64,000 bases of DNA from Ailanthus altissimus. Lineage: Eukaryota > Streptophyta > Magnoliopsida > Sapindales > Simaroubaceae. Both the position numbers and the translations under genes were made by a program. Of the stretch, positions 24,135 to 37,222 are shown piece after piece (within the stretch, counting starts at the first letter, position 1; each line of letters opens with the position of its first letter). The notes beneath the pieces were generated by a model. That model was given only the letters and a program-made list of their open reading frames with translations, had not been told where the DNA came from and did no database searches. The stretch is taken from positions 4,092,001 through 4,156,000 of the forward strand of contig OX327702.1 in assembly GCA_946807835.1 (NCBI GenBank), written 5' to 3'.

Positions 24135-24701
24135 ATTAGAAGTTAGGCTGGATGTAAAACCTTCAGGCTGTTCTATGCATATTTCTTACTCGATATATAC
24201 ATCATGAAATGCCGTCTTTACATCCATCGGCTAGACCTCAAAATCATAATGTGTGGCAATAACCAACAAAATTTGAATATATTTTAGCATGGTTATTGGT
24301 GAAAAAGTTTTCTCATAATCGATCCTAGATTTCTGAGTGTAACCTTTTATCACTAGTTAGGCCTTGAAGGTCTCGATCTTCATATAGGCCTACGCTTCCA
24401 CCGAGAAAATTTATTTACAACAAATAAAAATAATTCCTACGAGAAGTACAACCAAGTCCTCGACTTGATTATTATGCAGGAAGTCAATTTTGAATTTTAT
24501 GGAATCTTGCTATTATCCTGAAATGATGTCAAATATTTTATTTTTATAAGTCAAATGATGCTTTTCTTCCACTAAAAAAAATACTAAGGGCACCTTCAGG
24601 TATCACACATACCTAATTGGTGGCCTTGATATCCATTCCGATCTATAAGAAGAATGTGTTATATGTATTTCATTTAATTGAACTTAAAAATCCACCGTCA
24701 G

Positions 24702-24732
<31 letters not shown>

Positions 24733-26540
24733 TCTTATTGACTTCATCAAGTTCAATCCTTCCACAATTTCCACGACCTATAAGAAATTATTTCTCATAG
24801 GAGGTGATATCATGAGCAACGAACAAACTTCATTCCTCTGGATTATAGAATTGGTATCCCATAGTATGCTTGGGATACTCAATAAACTGATACTTGTACC
24901 ATTGGATACAAGTTTATCCCATTGTGTAACTCTTATGCAAGAAAAATAACCCAAAGCCTTAGCATACTTAAAACTTGGTTCTATTTTATTCTATATCTTA
25001 TATAGAGTAGAATGACCGACTTTTGATGGAATTAAGTTCAATAATTAAACAACAGATTATTAAGCATAATGTCAAAGATATTCTAGAAGATCAACGATCT
25101 TAACATTAATCATATCTAATAAAATCTGATTCTCTTAGACAAAATACCTTTATGTTAAGGAGTATTTAGAAGACTATGGTGAGTGAGAATCACATTATCC
25201 TTTATCCTTTAAATATTCTATGAATTTATTACTTATATATAAAATATCTCGATCTAATCAAAGACATTTAATATACATAAGGGTTTTTTTTTACATTCTT
25301 AGTCAGAATGTTTTGAACACTTCAAAATTTTTGACCTGCGTTTTTCAGAAACACATGTCTATATCATGAAAAATTACTATAAAGATAATAAAGTATCAAA
25401 TTTCACTTATAGCAGTAAGATTCATTGGACTAAATACATCACTATGTACCAGTTTTAATAAATCAATAGTCTGGTGATAAACACCTACACTAATATTTGG
25501 TCATTTTCTTTAAATTTAGAATTCATAAACTAGCCAAGGTTTTGTAGTCAGATCAAGTATCTGACCTCAGACGGGATAGTCATCTCATGATCAAGTAACA
25601 TAATCTTATGTGCCATTATTCCTTATTATTCAGAGTTCTCGAATTACTATTTATTTTATTCACTTATGCATTGGTAACATTTCCTGTTATATTTAAGATA
25701 TAACAACCATTCATTAACTGACACTTAGTTAGCAAGACATTATCATTATCACATAAACATAAGGAACTATTTCTAATATTTTTATGATAACCTTTTCTGT
25801 CTACTATAAGGAACTATTTCTAATATTTATGATTTGCCTAATAATGTTTTGCCTAAAATAACAATTATACAATATAATGCTTTTGCTAGAATAGAGAAGT
25901 GACTTAGAAGTCTTAATGGCTATCATGTATAGGAAATCTCTATTTCCTACGTAAAGTTGTACTTCTCCTTTTATAGTATCATATCATTCCTCAAATTATG
26001 CAACACTTTATAGATATGAGAATGACAAGTGGTATTTCATACCCTTGCATACTTAGCACCATATGCTAATGAAATGTCTATAATTGGTAAATAGATATCT
26101 AAAAGGTCAATCTTTCTTAAGTTAAGGTGCATTGAATAGTAACCTTACTATTTCAAACCTTATCATAGTGGAAACACTCTTCATTGTGACTATTCTCTAT
26201 TTATGACTTGGATATATCAAATAATTTTTTCAGATAGAGTACTATACTACTTTCACATCTCATGTACACATGCTTGTGCTGAAGATCATTAAACATTGAG
26301 GCTAGGATATATGATTTGACTCTCAAATCATTCTTTGTCCATTTTTGATAAAATTTCAACCTCTTTTAAAAAGGTATTATCAAAAACATCTCTTGTCATC
26401 TCATGATCATTGATATATCCAAACATTTCTGAATTTAGAACTATTCTCTGATTCATAAGCAAGTATACATATTTCTCGGTAACCTATAGTTAGTGTGTAT
26501 ATCTCAAGCGTACTAACGGGTTGCTCATACTTATCCTATC
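24135..26540 (-). pseudogene. Element C gag-pol remnant (RT to gag)
   Basis: Continues the element C coding remnant. About 24140-24200 matches A 1865-1930 (reverse transcriptase), 24590-24960 matches A 2320-2640, 25000-25560 the integrase, 25640-26060 the protease region, and 26190-26540 gag, ending near the gag start. It is too degraded to encode protein. A TA microsatellite (24706-24731) has expanded inside it. Confidence 0.85.
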
Positions 26541-27692
26541 TCTATAAGATAAGTATCTTATCTCTATAAGACAAATCAAGAGATGTGTACCAGAACATTT
26601 CTAATTGTTAATAAATAACACTTTAGACCGTGGATATAACTATTATACATTTTTTTTATCTAAAAATGCCCTCCAACTACTTTACTTAATTCTTTGAATG
26701 AGATAATGATAGTTTAAACTCTTTAAAATATACAGTGAGAAGTGAACCCCATTAACATTTTACTGCAACTTTACGCTAAAGCAATATTGGCATTTGCAAA
26801 CTTAATAGGTAGACAACTCTTGTCAATTACATCTCGTGCAACTCTTTTCATTGATCCTAAATATACCTTATCCTCATGCTAAACCAATATTAGGTAAGTA
26901 TATTTCAAATTAACTTGTCAATTATCAGATATAAATTACTGACACTACTCTCACGCTAAAGCAATATTAGATAACACGTTCGTATAGATTTAACTAATCT
27001 TATGTTTTACCAGCATAGTCCAGGTCACATCGACCAAATCTCTCATGCTAAAGCAATATTAGAAAAGATCATAGTGATCCGTCTAACATCGTATTGACAA
27101 GACAGACCATTTCAAATATAGGCTCCCATATCATGAGAAGGTAATTCTTAATCAGATATTTATTTTTGTGCAAACACAACTAACCTTTACCAGTCGGGCT
27201 CCTATTGTGATTACCAACACAGAAAAAATAATTTCTATTTATAATACAGACTAATAATTTTTATCATTGCATTTCATAAATCCCACAGACATATTAATAT
27301 TTTCTAAATAATTAATAAATTTTTTGAACAATGCAATGCTGCGGCATTGGGCTACTAACGCTACAGTGTTCAGGGCAATGCCCTAATGCCACAATGTTAA
27401 TGCAATAGCGCTGCAGCACTGGGGTAGGGAAGCCCTAGTGCGGTGCCAAGCTTGAACGCTGGGACGTTGGGGCTTGTAAGTCCCAACCCTGTGATGTTCT
27501 TCATCCAACGTCGCGGCATTCATCCTGAACACTGCAGCATTAAACCTAAACGTTGTGATATTCCAGGTGCTGTTTTCATCGGTTTTGCATTTTTACCACT
27601 TGAAATGCACCACAACAGCCCTGGAACTTATCCTACAACATATCCAACACTTAAAAACACCAAAATCAATACAAAATGGCTTTAATACCAAT
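26541..27692 (-). other. Element C leader with motif repeats, decayed GC module and PBS
   Basis: Homologous to the leader of A (4644-5934). It holds four decayed leader motifs (about 26771-27060), a GC-module relic at 27320-27560 in which many CpG positions read TG or CA, and the PBS remnant GCTTTAATACCA at 27679-27690. The open frame at 27443-27685 only follows this module and is not a gene. Confidence 0.8.
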
Positions 27693-30600
27693 TGATAGGT
27701 ATTGATTATTGTAGGGTGTATGCATGTGGTATATGTGTTTATTATACAAATATACATATCCCATACATATATATGCACAAAAAAAGTCTAAAAATTAAAC
27801 AATGAACACATATTTATACAATTAATCAAATTAATTACAGAATTGAGAATTTTACCACTAAAGCCCTTGGATTAATTTTTTTGGAGTCTACATGAAACGA
27901 ACTTGTTGACAAATCTAGTAATCAACTAGGGTGAGTTTGATTAGTTAGAATAGTAGTATAATCCAGTACTGATTTAACTCTTTAAATCATTTAGATTAAC
28001 TCTTAATCTAATAAAAAATTATTATTTTTTTATATTTTGTTTAACACTTAAACAATTAAAAATAAATCTATTTTAGTTATTACAATTAGTAGCCAAATTG
28101 GAGATGAAAATACATGGAGTTTAACTCTTGAAAACCAATTGAAAGAAAACATTTTAATTCTTCTCTTTTGTTTCCAAAAAAGCCAACTATCAAATGTTTT
28201 TTTTTTTTGGTAAGTAAAGAATTGATATAAATGCTAAATCCAGCAGGTATTACAAAGAGAATAATCAAAGGAGAAAAATTAAGACATTACAACTCCTAGA
28301 AGTCTAGATACATTTATCAACCAGTTGCAATGTGATCTATCCCTTGACCATTGACAGCACTTATACATCTAATCCAGACAACATCCTTAATATTTTGATA
28401 GACATCGCTAATAGAAGGAGTTTTCTATTGGAAGACAACCAGATTTTACTCTCACCAAATGAAATAGATTGTAGCACATAACGATACTCTTCTAATCTTG
28501 TTGAGAATAGATTTTCCTTTAGATTTTCTACAAAGGAAAGAGATCACTTGTTGCCATCTGTCCAGGCATTGATTGAATTGACACGCCCTAAGTACTTTGT
28601 GTCATATTTCACTACAAAAGTTGCATTGGAAAAATAAGTGTGGGATTGTCTCCCTGTCACTACCACAAAAGGGGCAATCATTTGATGAAATAAGCCCCCA
28701 TTTTTTGAGTCTCTCCTTGGTAGATAATCTATTCTTCAAAGCCAACCAAGTAACGAAGCTGTGTTTAGGAATATATTGCGTTCCCATATCAGTTTATACC
28801 ATCCCACCTTAGCATCATTATTCTTGAGACACCTCCAAGTACTCACACTAGAAAACTTTGCATTGGAGCTTGCTGTCTATGAAATTCTATCCTCTCTTTT
28901 AGTAATTGAAAATTTTTTACGGAGATAATCCCATACCTAAGCAGTATACTCGTCCAAAGGATCAGGGAGGTTCCAATGACCATGCTGTCATAGATCATTA
29001 ACCTTAACATCCCATTGAATATCCGCATCAAAGATGTCAATGTGAGGGAATTTATTAACTATTGATTCTCCACCCAGCCATGGATCCCACCAAAAATAAA
29101 AGGACTTGCTGTTACTCAAATCATATGAGAACAATTGTTTTATCTGACTTCTCAATCCAAGGATTTTCCTCCACAACTTATGAATTTGTAATTTCATTTC
29201 ACTTTATATAGAAATGCATAATTTCAAACTAATTTGAATTTCATTTGCATTTGATTTAGTTTTAACCTAACCTTAGAGTTAATTATTAACCCTAGTTAGG
29301 TTAACTTTTATTGAATAATAATAAAAATAAAATATCTAGATATTTATTTAACCTAACCACAGTTAACAATTAACCATGGTTAAATTAGATTTTATTTAAT
29401 TATTATTTAAATAAATATCTTGATTATTTAATAATTAAAAATTAATAAAATAAAATTACCATTATACCCTTACTAGGTTATCAAGTTAACCCAATGTGAG
29501 TCTCACCATAACCAAATACTTTAGTTAACTTAACCATAGTAATTTGCTGTATTTTACTAGATTAAACTATTCACTCTAGTACACTATCCCAGTGCTCAAC
29601 GAGTACATTTCATATTGCGAAACTCCTTAAGTTCACGTCCGATTCGTCAAATGAAACTATTCCATGAGTCCGTGAACAATTCCCCATGCGCATGTCATAA
29701 ATATTACAAATTAGTGCGTTAGACCATACAAGTTGAGGTCAGAACACATACGTATAATCCTTCCGTCATTATACCTTAGATGTGCGGGGATATAGATCAG
29801 CATCGTCAAATTCCCATTTATTCATCTATGAACTTATCCACAGATTCGTATCTTGATAAACAATATCACAAACACTTTTGTGTATATTGTTTAACCCTAA
29901 AAAAATTACTTTGCTGGGTTTATTACTCATGATCATAAGATTTTTTGAGATATAATCTCAAAGCATCAGATATACAACTTACCTATGTAAATTGACAGAT
30001 CCCGTATCAATGTACACCAGACTCAATGAGCATCGGACTATATCCAACCATACATAGTGGTCACACTATGAAAGTTCTTTGACATATGTGGAACCAAAGT
30101 ATGGTGGATCACCTACAAGCCCACTATGGCGCTTAAGTCAAGGACTACAAATACTATTTAACTTGAGAGAACCTTCTTTTGACGAGTTCAGAGGATGTCT
30201 ATTGAGGTTCTTATGAGCCTTTTCAATATTCAATCTTGACTGGATACCTACATACTTATACAATTTCTAAACTTATGGTCAGCTAAGAACAATCATCTGC
30301 ACTAGGCAGATATATACATACATTGATCTACATAAAATGGATTTACTAATAGACCCGCATTGATAAAAATAGATCAAAAAATAATATTTGAGAATATACT
30401 TGCATAATAACATTTCCTAGCATCTGCAACTTTTTGTAATTATGTTATTACTAATGTATTCCCAAGTCATTGTCCCATTTTTGATAAGGCTTTTAACTCT
30501 TAAAATTTTATTGACTCTTATAACCTACTAACTCTTAGCATTTATAACTCTTAGCATTACTAAATCTTAGCCCTGGTTTAAACTCTTTTAGACTAGATCC

Positions 30601-30748
30601 AAACTCCCTCAGATCATACAATGTCTGAATTGTTACAAACATAATACCATTTAATATTAATGATTTTATTTGAAATGTTTATTGTATAAATATTAAACAA
30701 TTAATATTTATACAATATTGGAATGACACATAAGCACCAACTTCAATA
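27693..30748 (-). repeat. Element C 5' LTR, enlarged by a LINE
   Basis: It starts TGATAGGTATTG and ends near TTCAATA (30748). It is collinear with 18620-20829 except for an extra block at 28197-29174. Without that block it is about 2.08 kb. Confidence 0.83.
28197..29174 (-). mobile_element. 5'-truncated L1-type LINE fragment
   Basis: This 978-bp block interrupts the LTR and has a T run at its left edge (28197-28208), which is the poly-A tail of a minus-strand LINE. Its minus-strand frames encode the C-terminus of an L1 ORF2: FWWDPWLGG at about 29080-29105 and the reverse-transcriptase zinc-binding domain at 28602-28787, including FVTWLALKNRL and CPFCGSDRETIPHLFFQC. Frameshifts separate the parts. 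It is truncated before the reverse transcriptase core, as is usual for LINE copies. About 13 bp of LTR seems to be missing at the junction, and no clear target duplication is visible. Confidence 0.9.
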
Positions 30749-30753
30749 ACATT

Positions 30754-30801
30754 GAAATGTTTACAATATATTAGAATAGCACGTCCGCACCATCTTCGAC
30801 A
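30754..30801 (-). repeat. Tail of element D' LTR, displaced by element C
   Basis: The sequence with ACAATATATTAG and GCACGTCCGCACCATC matches the last bases of this LTR family (compare 7607-7674) and is what 16846-18619 lacks. It ends near CGACA at 30801. Confidence 0.65.
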
Positions 30802-32340
30802 ACTCGTTTATTAATCATGTCGAATATGTATTTGAGTTTATGTGATTTACAAATTCGTTTAAGAAAAGTTATTTTTGAATTAAACTAAATAATTCGTGAT
30901 TCGGTTAATAATGAATTTGTATTTATTTATTTAAAATCCGGATTCATTTATAAATGCTACATGGCTGTACATCATCGGATAACATGAAATATTACTCTGA
31001 GCTCGCCCTCATTAATTTCTCATACAAAAAAAAAAAAAAATTTCAATGTTTAGGCCTAGCTTCCCAGTCTCGTCTCACAATCTCATTCCCATCACTCATC
31101 AGCCGACAACAATCTCTTGGTCTACCACCCCTATTGAAACGACCAAACAAAATTCATCACAAATGGTGAAAACAATTCTTGGCTGCAGATCTTTGGCGAA
31201 TTCTATTCTTGATCTGCTGCAATAGCACCAACAATTATAAGTAAGTGCCTAACTCTTATTGCTTGTTTGAACTTTTAAAAGAATGTTTTAGAAGCAGAAC
31301 CCTTCTCAACTCCAACCTGGCATATTAAATGGCATAGTAAACTCTTATAACATAAACTATTGACTTAATAACATATTCGAAAGAGCACACTTTCAGTTAA
31401 ATGATAAAAAATGAGTTGATAAATTACTTGTAAGCTACATTAGATATAAATAGTTTTTATTTTTCCCGAGTTCTTAAGTCGATTAAATAAAATATATGGA
31501 TGAGAACTAGCACTAGTGTTACCAAAGTGTAAAAAAAATCTAAAATAAAATATAATGTGCGTCTTAAAAATTGTTTTCTTTTTTTCTTCAATTTGTTGGT
31601 AGTGGTAGATGGAGTTACATTACTTTCATATTTGTAATTTTTTTCCTATTCTAATTGTATTTGTAGTGACAAAAGTTCCCGACAATTGCATTTTACGAAT
31701 TGATCAGTTAATTCTCACGTTATTAATTTGATGTTATTTTTTGCTTCTGTTTTTGTTGTTGTTTTTGCTATTAAATGGTTATTTTGCTAATATATATATA
31801 TATATATATATTCTATAATTTAACACAAAGCTTATGGATTAAACAGAAACCATATTTGGTAGACTCAAGAGTGTTATGGATGATGGTGTTGGTGTTTTGT
31901 TTTTCAATTGTGTTGGATAAATTTTATTTTTTTATTATGTTATAGAATTTTTTTATTAGATGCATTATACTTAATATTTATATAATTTTAAATTATTTAT
32001 CTTGTCTTGAACAAGTTTAATCATATTAAATGAATCGAATATTCGTGTAAATGAATGAAATTCAGTGTTATTATTTATTTACACGAATATAATCGTAAAT
32101 GAATTGAATCCTGCATAATTGAATAAATGAATTAAATTTAATTTATTAATTTATATGTCTAATCCTGTCTTGTCGTGTAATTAGCTTATTAAATTAATCG
32201 AATTTGGATTTGATTGTTTGATTCGTTTACAAAAACGAATCGTATACAAATATGATAAATTTTTTGTTAATATCCCATATTTACACGACACAAATACAAT
32301 ACGTTTACATGAATTGCCACCCATGCAAGTCACCCACTAG
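30802..32340. other. AT-rich intergenic DNA, no gene supported
   Basis: No coding region or RNA gene recognised. There is an A run at 31025-31039, a TA microsatellite at about 31790-31811, and a right half (31980-32325) rich in ATTCGTGTAAATGAAT-like words that could be an old unidentified repeat. A short ATG frame at 31163-31230 followed by a GTAAGT-like site at 31240 could be a gene relic, but nothing around it supports this. Confidence 0.5.
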
Positions 32341-34900
32341 TTCTGGAGATTTGGATTTGGTTTCCTCTCATGAGTCTATAGTGGTGATACAGAAGGTCCT
32401 TTTGGATGTGGTCGCATAACAACTTCTTGTTGTTTTCTAATCACCTTAAGGATTCTTAATCCTTCTCTAGCAAGGAATTTGAGCTTTAAATAATGCATAG
32501 ACAGGGCGATGTTAGAGTTGATCATAAAGAGTCTTCCCAACATTATCTTAAAAGACATAGGTTGATCAACCACTATAAAGTTGGTCATCATTATCTTGTT
32601 GTAGGGTTTTTTTTCCTTATCGATATTAGTAGATTCACAACTCCTAAAGACATCATACAACTATCTCCAAACTCATAGGAGGGGGACGGGGGGATGAGGG
32701 ATGGGGTTATATGTGTTGAATCTGAAATTCCTTAATGCTAAGTGCAGTAAGTGTTTCCTTAAATATCAAGCCAACCGAGCTTCTTATGTCGACAAACACT
32801 TTGTTTACCTCAATTTCTACTATTTGGATAGTTACGACCAATGAATCATCCTGTGGGTAGCTGACATATATGGCATCTTCTTCGTTGAACATAATTAGTA
32901 CAGAGTGTACTCGTAGTTTTTTAGAGGTTGAGGTGTTACATATAACCTAGTGCTCTGCCAATAAGTATCAAGAGCAATTCTTCCTCTATTTGTTTGAATC
33001 TCTTGCCAACATTATGCCCCATGAGATGATTATGGTTATCTCTTGTATTTGAGAGTTTTCATACTCCAGATTTTCTCCCTTTTAATCTTTCTCGGCGAAC
33101 TTCAACTCTGAACTCATCAAGGTAGCCATTCCTCATTAGCTGATATACTTGAACTTGCAGATGTATGCATTTATTAGTGGTTTGGCCATGGTCTAGATGA
33201 AAATTTCATTTCTTATTCTTATTTCTCTTTTTGTGTAGTACTCGAATAGGTGTGGGCTCTTCGAGGAGAGCTCTTTCCTTTATGGCCTCAAATATCTTGA
33301 CCAGCTGAACTATTGTAGAAATGTATTTGTCTTCTTGAACCTTGGGAACCTAGGGAGGAGATTACCTTGTTTGTTCCTTCTTGTTGTTTTTTTGAGGTAG
33401 ATTTCTCTATGGGAACTTTGTAGTTCTCTACAGAGTCTTCTTTTTTCATTCTCAAGCTATCCTCATTTATGGGGGATTTCTTAAAGTCTTACCCTTTTGT
33501 CTTTTCTCATGTGTTTGCTTCACCTACCCTCTTTGTGAATTCTTCCTCTTTGATCTTAATATGTTGAGGAGCCTATTTGTGGGTAGATGCATAAGTGGCA
33601 CATGAACTTTCTGTTAGGAAATACTAGAACTCATTTATCATAAGTCATCATTTTGACGCATCTAGTACAACTAGTAAGTCAAATGCTCTGAGATGGATTA
33701 GTTTCGTATGGTATCATTGCTTTAAGTCCCTCAAACTCTCTGTACAATATTGCTTAAGTCATTACAACTATTGAGGTTCTTTAGCCTTCTCACAAGCTCT
33801 TTGAAAGTGTTGGACAAACATTTCAGTTAGTTTATTGAAGGATTACAGATAATTTTTTGCCTCGGGCTTTTATACCACAGAAAGACCTATCTATCTAGGT
33901 TTACATGGAATAGTTTGTACATTTATTTTTGTCAACGGCAAAATTGATAACAGGTCAGTCACCTGATCGATGTAGTGGTGGGGATCTGTTGTGCCCTTAT
34001 AAGTTAGAAGGTTTGGCATAAATCCCTTCGACAACTTAATATCCTTAAGTTCGTTGATGAGAGAAGATTTGCTCTCCCATTTTGTTTTCTTTAATGGGAA
34101 ATTCTACTTTTCCTTGTCCTTGAGGAGTTGATGCAATTGCTTTTTTAGGCTTTGAACCTTCTTGACTAGTGGATCTTTATTCTTAAGCGTTGTACTCACG
34201 TGCTTTAATCATGTTGATGAGTTTCCTTACATCCTCGTCGACCTTACTTATATTCTTCTTCCTGTTTAGTAGATCTTTAACATTTTCTATGATCTGGCTA
34301 CCCTGTGTTTTCTTATTCAAGATTTTTTAAGCATCCTACGTGTGCCCGTTATCGTTTCTAAGCTCGTTAATGATCGTTCGAGTATCATTTTTCTTTAATT
34401 ATGATTGGCGTTAGCTCGCCTATAAAGGTTCGAGTCTTTAACCTATGACTAGTTGGGGAGTGGTAATAATCATAATGGTGTGATTATTAGTTTGGTTAGA
34501 AACTCTCATTCTCGGATGGTTCTACCAAAATTATTTTCCTTTTTTGTTTTTGAGTCAATCGAGGAAGATTTCTAACTTCTTTCGTCATTGGGAGAACACT
34601 ATTTGATGGTAAGAAGTGTTGTTATAACTGATAATTGGGATGAGATTCCAGTGATTCGTATGGGTTATTGTACTTCTAAAAAAAATTTTTCATCATCCTT
34701 TTTAGTTCATCCCTCTCTTTATTGACTTTTTTAGTTCTTCTTTCCGCACTTTTTGCCAGGTTGGTGGCTTTTTATTGGTTTGAATTGTTGGTGGATTGTA
34801 TTTCTACAGATTCATTTAGGTTTGTAAACCAAAATTCTCATCAAATAATGGGGTTTGCTCGCTATTTCGCGTGTCCATAGAGTGGGTGATAATAGTTTTG
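32341..34900 (-). pseudogene. Decayed Ty3/gypsy gag-protease fragment
   Basis: On the minus strand, 33950-34030 translates to a retrotransposon gag block with the typical Y-x-G-T-T-D-P. About 33100-33215 gives NFHLDHGQTTNKC followed by a helix ending LMRNGYLDEF, the usual Tat-type gag C-terminal motif. 32707-32892 gives the protease region, where the catalytic D-T-G-S-S reads D-I-R-S-S. 32376-32660 continues with MLGRLFMI and YLKLKFL, the stretch after the protease. Several stops and frameshifts are present. No LTR, reverse transcriptase or integrase was recognised nearby, so it is a truncated remnant and is distinct in sequence from element F. Confidence 0.85.
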
Positions 34901-35871
34901 GTCATACATCACTATTTTGTTTGCTTCCTATAGACAACGTTAAACTATTGACCTTACAATTTGTTAACCTGGGAGTCAACGGGTAAATTTGTTTTCTTTG
35001 AGAAGCTTTATTTGGATGACAAGCATAAGATAAAAAACTAGATAAGTCGAACTGCTCTTTTCTCCATAAATATTATGTCTGACAAGAATCCTACAACTAG
35101 AAAAGATGTGAGACTGTACTAAAAGATTTTTCAGTGTAGGCACTTCGATGTTTAAGTTAACAAGGGTTTGAAAAGAAGGGAAAAGTAAAGCAAGATAATA
35201 AAAAAGAGTAATGACGATCTTTTGCTATATGCTCTTAGGCATCTTCTTTGTGTTTTAACATAAGTGATTATGAAGTTCACTCTTTTGTACTAGCCTAACG
35301 ATCTTGAGAGATATATTCAATATCTATATATATATGTGTATGCAATATCACATCTTGTGCTAATTTCATCATCTAATTATAAGGTGAGAATATGGGTTTC
35401 ACGTGTAGCTTTTGGAATCCTTTTTAATGTAGATGTCTGATGGATATTCTTTTTTAGAAATCTACTATCAAAATTTTCTAAAAATTATACTAGATCTTAT
35501 TTGCTTGAGTAGAATTTATATTATGCTTTTAAGAATGTATCTTGAATTTAGAGATTTTTTCTTGATGTGATTGACTTTTATCCATAATTCTTTATATTTT
35601 TTTATAAGTTAAGTTTTTTGTGAGTGTGTAAATTTGTCTTTTATTCTTTGAGAATCTTACCGAACAGGTAGACAGATTTTGACCATTATTCTGATATGCT
35701 CGTAGAGGATGCGCTTGACTTGAAGACATTTTGTAAGCCAACACTTTCTTTTTGAGTCTTATAAATTGAAATCCTCTTTAAATTTTTATAAGCTGAGGTT
35801 TTTATGTTTTATAAGTTAAAAAATTTGGGCCTAAAACTTTGGGCCTTATAAACTAAAATTTAAAGAATATA
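34901..35871. other. Non-coding stretch beside the gypsy fragment
   Basis: It is AT-rich with only short open frames. It may be the leader or LTR of the preceding gypsy remnant, but no TG/CA ends or primer site could be fixed. Confidence 0.4.
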
Positions 35872-36661
35872 AAATTCAAAATTCTTTTCCAAAGTCGATT
35901 TGGATGGCCTGATCTAACCTACAGTATCGTCCACTCTATTGTATGTGACAGTTGTTGTGGAAATTAGAAATTAGAAATAAGTTCTATTATTACACATTCC
36001 TTAAATTCAAAATTCTTTTCCAAAGTTAGATTTGGATAGCCTGGTGTCATGCCCCAAATATTCTCAAGCAATTAATCGAGTATTTGGCGTGCGACAAGAC
36101 CACTAAGAGGGGTTTTGGCCCATGATGTTTTACATGGGTTGAAGCTTCTAGAAGGCCCAATGAATTTGGGTTAATGCCACATGTGTGTGGTAGGTGGGAG
36201 AGTTTTCTAGAAAAGGCATATTCCTTGAGATATACTTTTGGTAGTTGGCATCTTTGGAATATTTCTTAGCATATTCTCCTCTTTAGATGTGGACCATTAG
36301 ATTAGAGTTAATCCTAACCGTCCATTGTATATAACTTTAGCTATAAATAGGTGATGTTCTCATTTGAGAAACCATCCTCCAAATTGTAGAAATACTCATA
36401 GCTTGTAATTGTATAATTTTGTAATTCCCTCTTTAGTAATAAAATACGATAGCATTCTCTCAAACACTTGGTGTGCTTCTTCTTCATCTCTTTCTTTGGT
36501 TAATTGGGGTTTTGTAGACTGCTTAGCACTAGCAAGTGTCTAAAGTCGCGCGGTTCGAGAAATCGGATCGTGACACTGGTCTAACCTACAGTATCACCCA
36601 CTCTATTGTATATGACAGTTGTGGAAATTAAAAAATAGAAATAAGTTCTATCATTACACAC
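35872..36661. repeat. 131-bp tandem duplication, second unit split by a solo LTR
   Basis: AAATTCAAAATTCTTTTCC starts a unit at 35872 and again at 36003, an offset of 131 bp. The second unit runs to 36044, is interrupted by 531 bp, and resumes at 36576-36661 (CTAACCTACAGTATC and onward). The units differ at several positions. The duplication lies 0.6-1.3 kb upstream of the receptor kinase start. Confidence 0.88.
36045..36575 (+). mobile_element. Solo LTR or TRIM-like LTR (531 bp) upstream of receptor kinase
   Basis: It begins TGTCATGCCCC and ends GGATCGTGACA, so the ends are inverted repeats with TG and CA. CTGG flanks both sides (36041-36044; 36576-36579; also read as CTGGT with the boundary shifted one base). 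A TATA box TATAAATA lies at 36342-36349 and a polyadenylation signal AATAAA at 36438-36443, both on the plus strand, as expected of an LTR. It could supply a promoter pointing at the receptor kinase. Confidence 0.88.
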
Positions 36662-37222
36662 TTTGACAAATGCTTTACATACTGGCTTTGCAATTGCACT
36701 CTTGATGTCAACGTTACCAATTGCTCACACTAAATACTTGCGCCTCAGGTTCACATCACATTCAAGCCTTCTTGCTAGCCAGCTCACGCCACTCCCTTAG
36801 CTACACCACCTCTACACTGCACCTCCTTTTATCTTTCTTCGTAATTTTCAAATCTATTGTGGGTCAAGCTAATCGGCTTTCTTTTGATTCTTGTCTTCGC
36901 AATATACCAAGCATGATTGTTGAATTTTCTAGCTTGTCGGTGTAAATTGTAATCTTGTCGGTGGCCATCAAACAACCTAGGCAAAAAGATCTATGGACAA
37001 ACTAGTGGACAAATTCAGATAAGAGTAGAGGCATTGTCACAAAATTTCAACATTTCCCTGCAATTTCCTTTTTATTTACACAGTTTCCGCGTAAAAGTGT
37101 CTGCTGATCTAAGAAATCGTCATTTTTTTTATCTTGTAACTTGGTACTATAATTGGGATGCAGAGCGTTAATCTAACCAGGAAAACCATTAAAAAAATTC
37201 CAGTTCAGAGATTCTCATAGCA
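36662..37222 (+). promoter_or_regulatory. Proximal upstream region of the receptor kinase
   Basis: The 561 bp between the duplicated segment and the ATG. No confident TATA box or transcription start was identified, and a short frame at 36721-36945 has no recognisable features. It is assigned as promoter and 5' UTR by position only. Confidence 0.4.

Larger units (their letters stand above)
18620..30748 (-). mobile_element. Copia element C, complete but decayed and twice interrupted
   Basis: Left LTR 18620-20829, decayed pol and gag, leader, PBS about 27679-27690, right LTR 27693-30748. Without the nested solo LTR and LINE it would be about 9 kb, like element A. Flanks are ATATT (18615-18619) and ACATT (30749-30753), a target duplication with one change. 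It lies inside the LTR of D'. Confidence 0.85.

Noticed and set aside
24617..24949. 110-codon plus-strand open frame
   Set aside because: It lies antisense to the decayed pol of element C and spans a TA microsatellite.
30954..31260. Candidate first exon with GTAAGT-like donor
   Set aside because: It includes an A run, has no recognisable protein and no downstream exon was found.
32376..34900. Left end of element F or its missing half
   Set aside because: It encodes gag and protease of its own that differ from those of F, and F already has both LTRs and its own gag.
36721..36945. 74-codon open frame upstream of the receptor kinase
   Set aside because: It is too short, has no motif, and is more likely promoter sequence.
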